From the NCBI GenBank assembly GCA_023489135.1, contig JAMDCE010000678.1:1-21658 (forward strand): a stretch of DNA of 21,658 bases, in the 5' to 3' direction. Source of the DNA: Chloroflexota bacterium. Its GTDB lineage: Bacteria > Chloroflexota > Chloroflexia > JAMDCE01. A program made the translations under genes and the position numbers. The notes under the pieces are model-generated. The model saw only the letters and a list, made by a program, of their open reading frames with translations. It did not search any database and was not told where the DNA came from. Shown here piece by piece: positions 21,563 to 21,658 of the stretch; the stretch's first letter is position 1, and the number at the start of each line of letters is the position of its first letter.

Positions 21563-21658
21563 GTATGGGGTGTTCTCGCGCTGTTCAATGGCCCTTTGAA
21601 CCCGGCTGTTGCGGGAGTTGCTGCCCATCGTAGGGTACTGATAGGGCTCAGGGACGGC

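Noticed and set aside
21443..21628. Minus-strand 61-residue frame near the right edge
   Set aside because: It runs through the inverted repeat and the operon promoter, has no ribosome site and matches nothing.

Overview
The window is about 21.7 kb of moderately GC-rich bacterial chromosome with no rRNA, tRNA, CRISPR array, insertion sequence or phage gene that I can recognise. OmpR-type two-component genes, lipoprotein solute receptors, an AI-2E family permease and DUF1028/DUF3604 proteins next to peptide-type ABC transporter genes, together with varied start codons (ATG, GTG, TTG), would fit an environmental Chloroflexota-like genome. That assignment is an inference from gene content and style, not from a marker gene.

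Left part (1-5.7 kb, mostly + strand): a response regulator and sensor kinase are followed by a membrane-anchored PDZ protein and a small secreted Met/Gly-rich protein with a 16-residue tandem repeat. Two arrays of direct repeats with an 11-bp period, one before the PDZ gene and one before the secreted-protein gene, look like OmpR-family regulator sites. I read 155-3365 as one signalling locus whose targets are its own last two genes. After a perfect 14-bp hairpin comes a large pentapeptide-repeat protein, converging on a cysteine synthase gene (- strand) that has a near-ideal sigma70 promoter.

Middle part (5.7-12.5 kb): an AI-2E family permease that probably starts as a leaderless GTG transcript; a degraded remnant in which the start of an FtsX/MacB-type ABC permease is joined to the tail of its ATPase; a solitary beta-class DNA methyltransferase whose C-terminus appears to be cut off by a one-base shift in a T5 run; an NlpC/P60 hydrolase; a compact promoter-hairpin-terminator unit that could make a short RNA of about 80 nt or act as an attenuator; a TctC-type lipoprotein receptor without its membrane subunits; and a Crp/Fnr-family regulator flanked by palindromes, with a near-consensus FNR-type site just behind it.

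Right part (12.5-21.7 kb): an alkaline-phosphatase-superfamily phosphodiesterase on + converges on a five-gene - strand operon: DUF1028 protein, family 5 extracellular solute-binding lipoprotein, DUF3604 metallohydrolase, and two DppB/DppC-type permeases. The genes are tightly spaced (ATGA overlap, zero-gap junction). A single strong promoter lies about 310 nt upstream of the first gene. The two ATPases of such a transporter are not in the window. The operon couples uptake of a peptide-like or other small solute to two poorly understood hydrolases.
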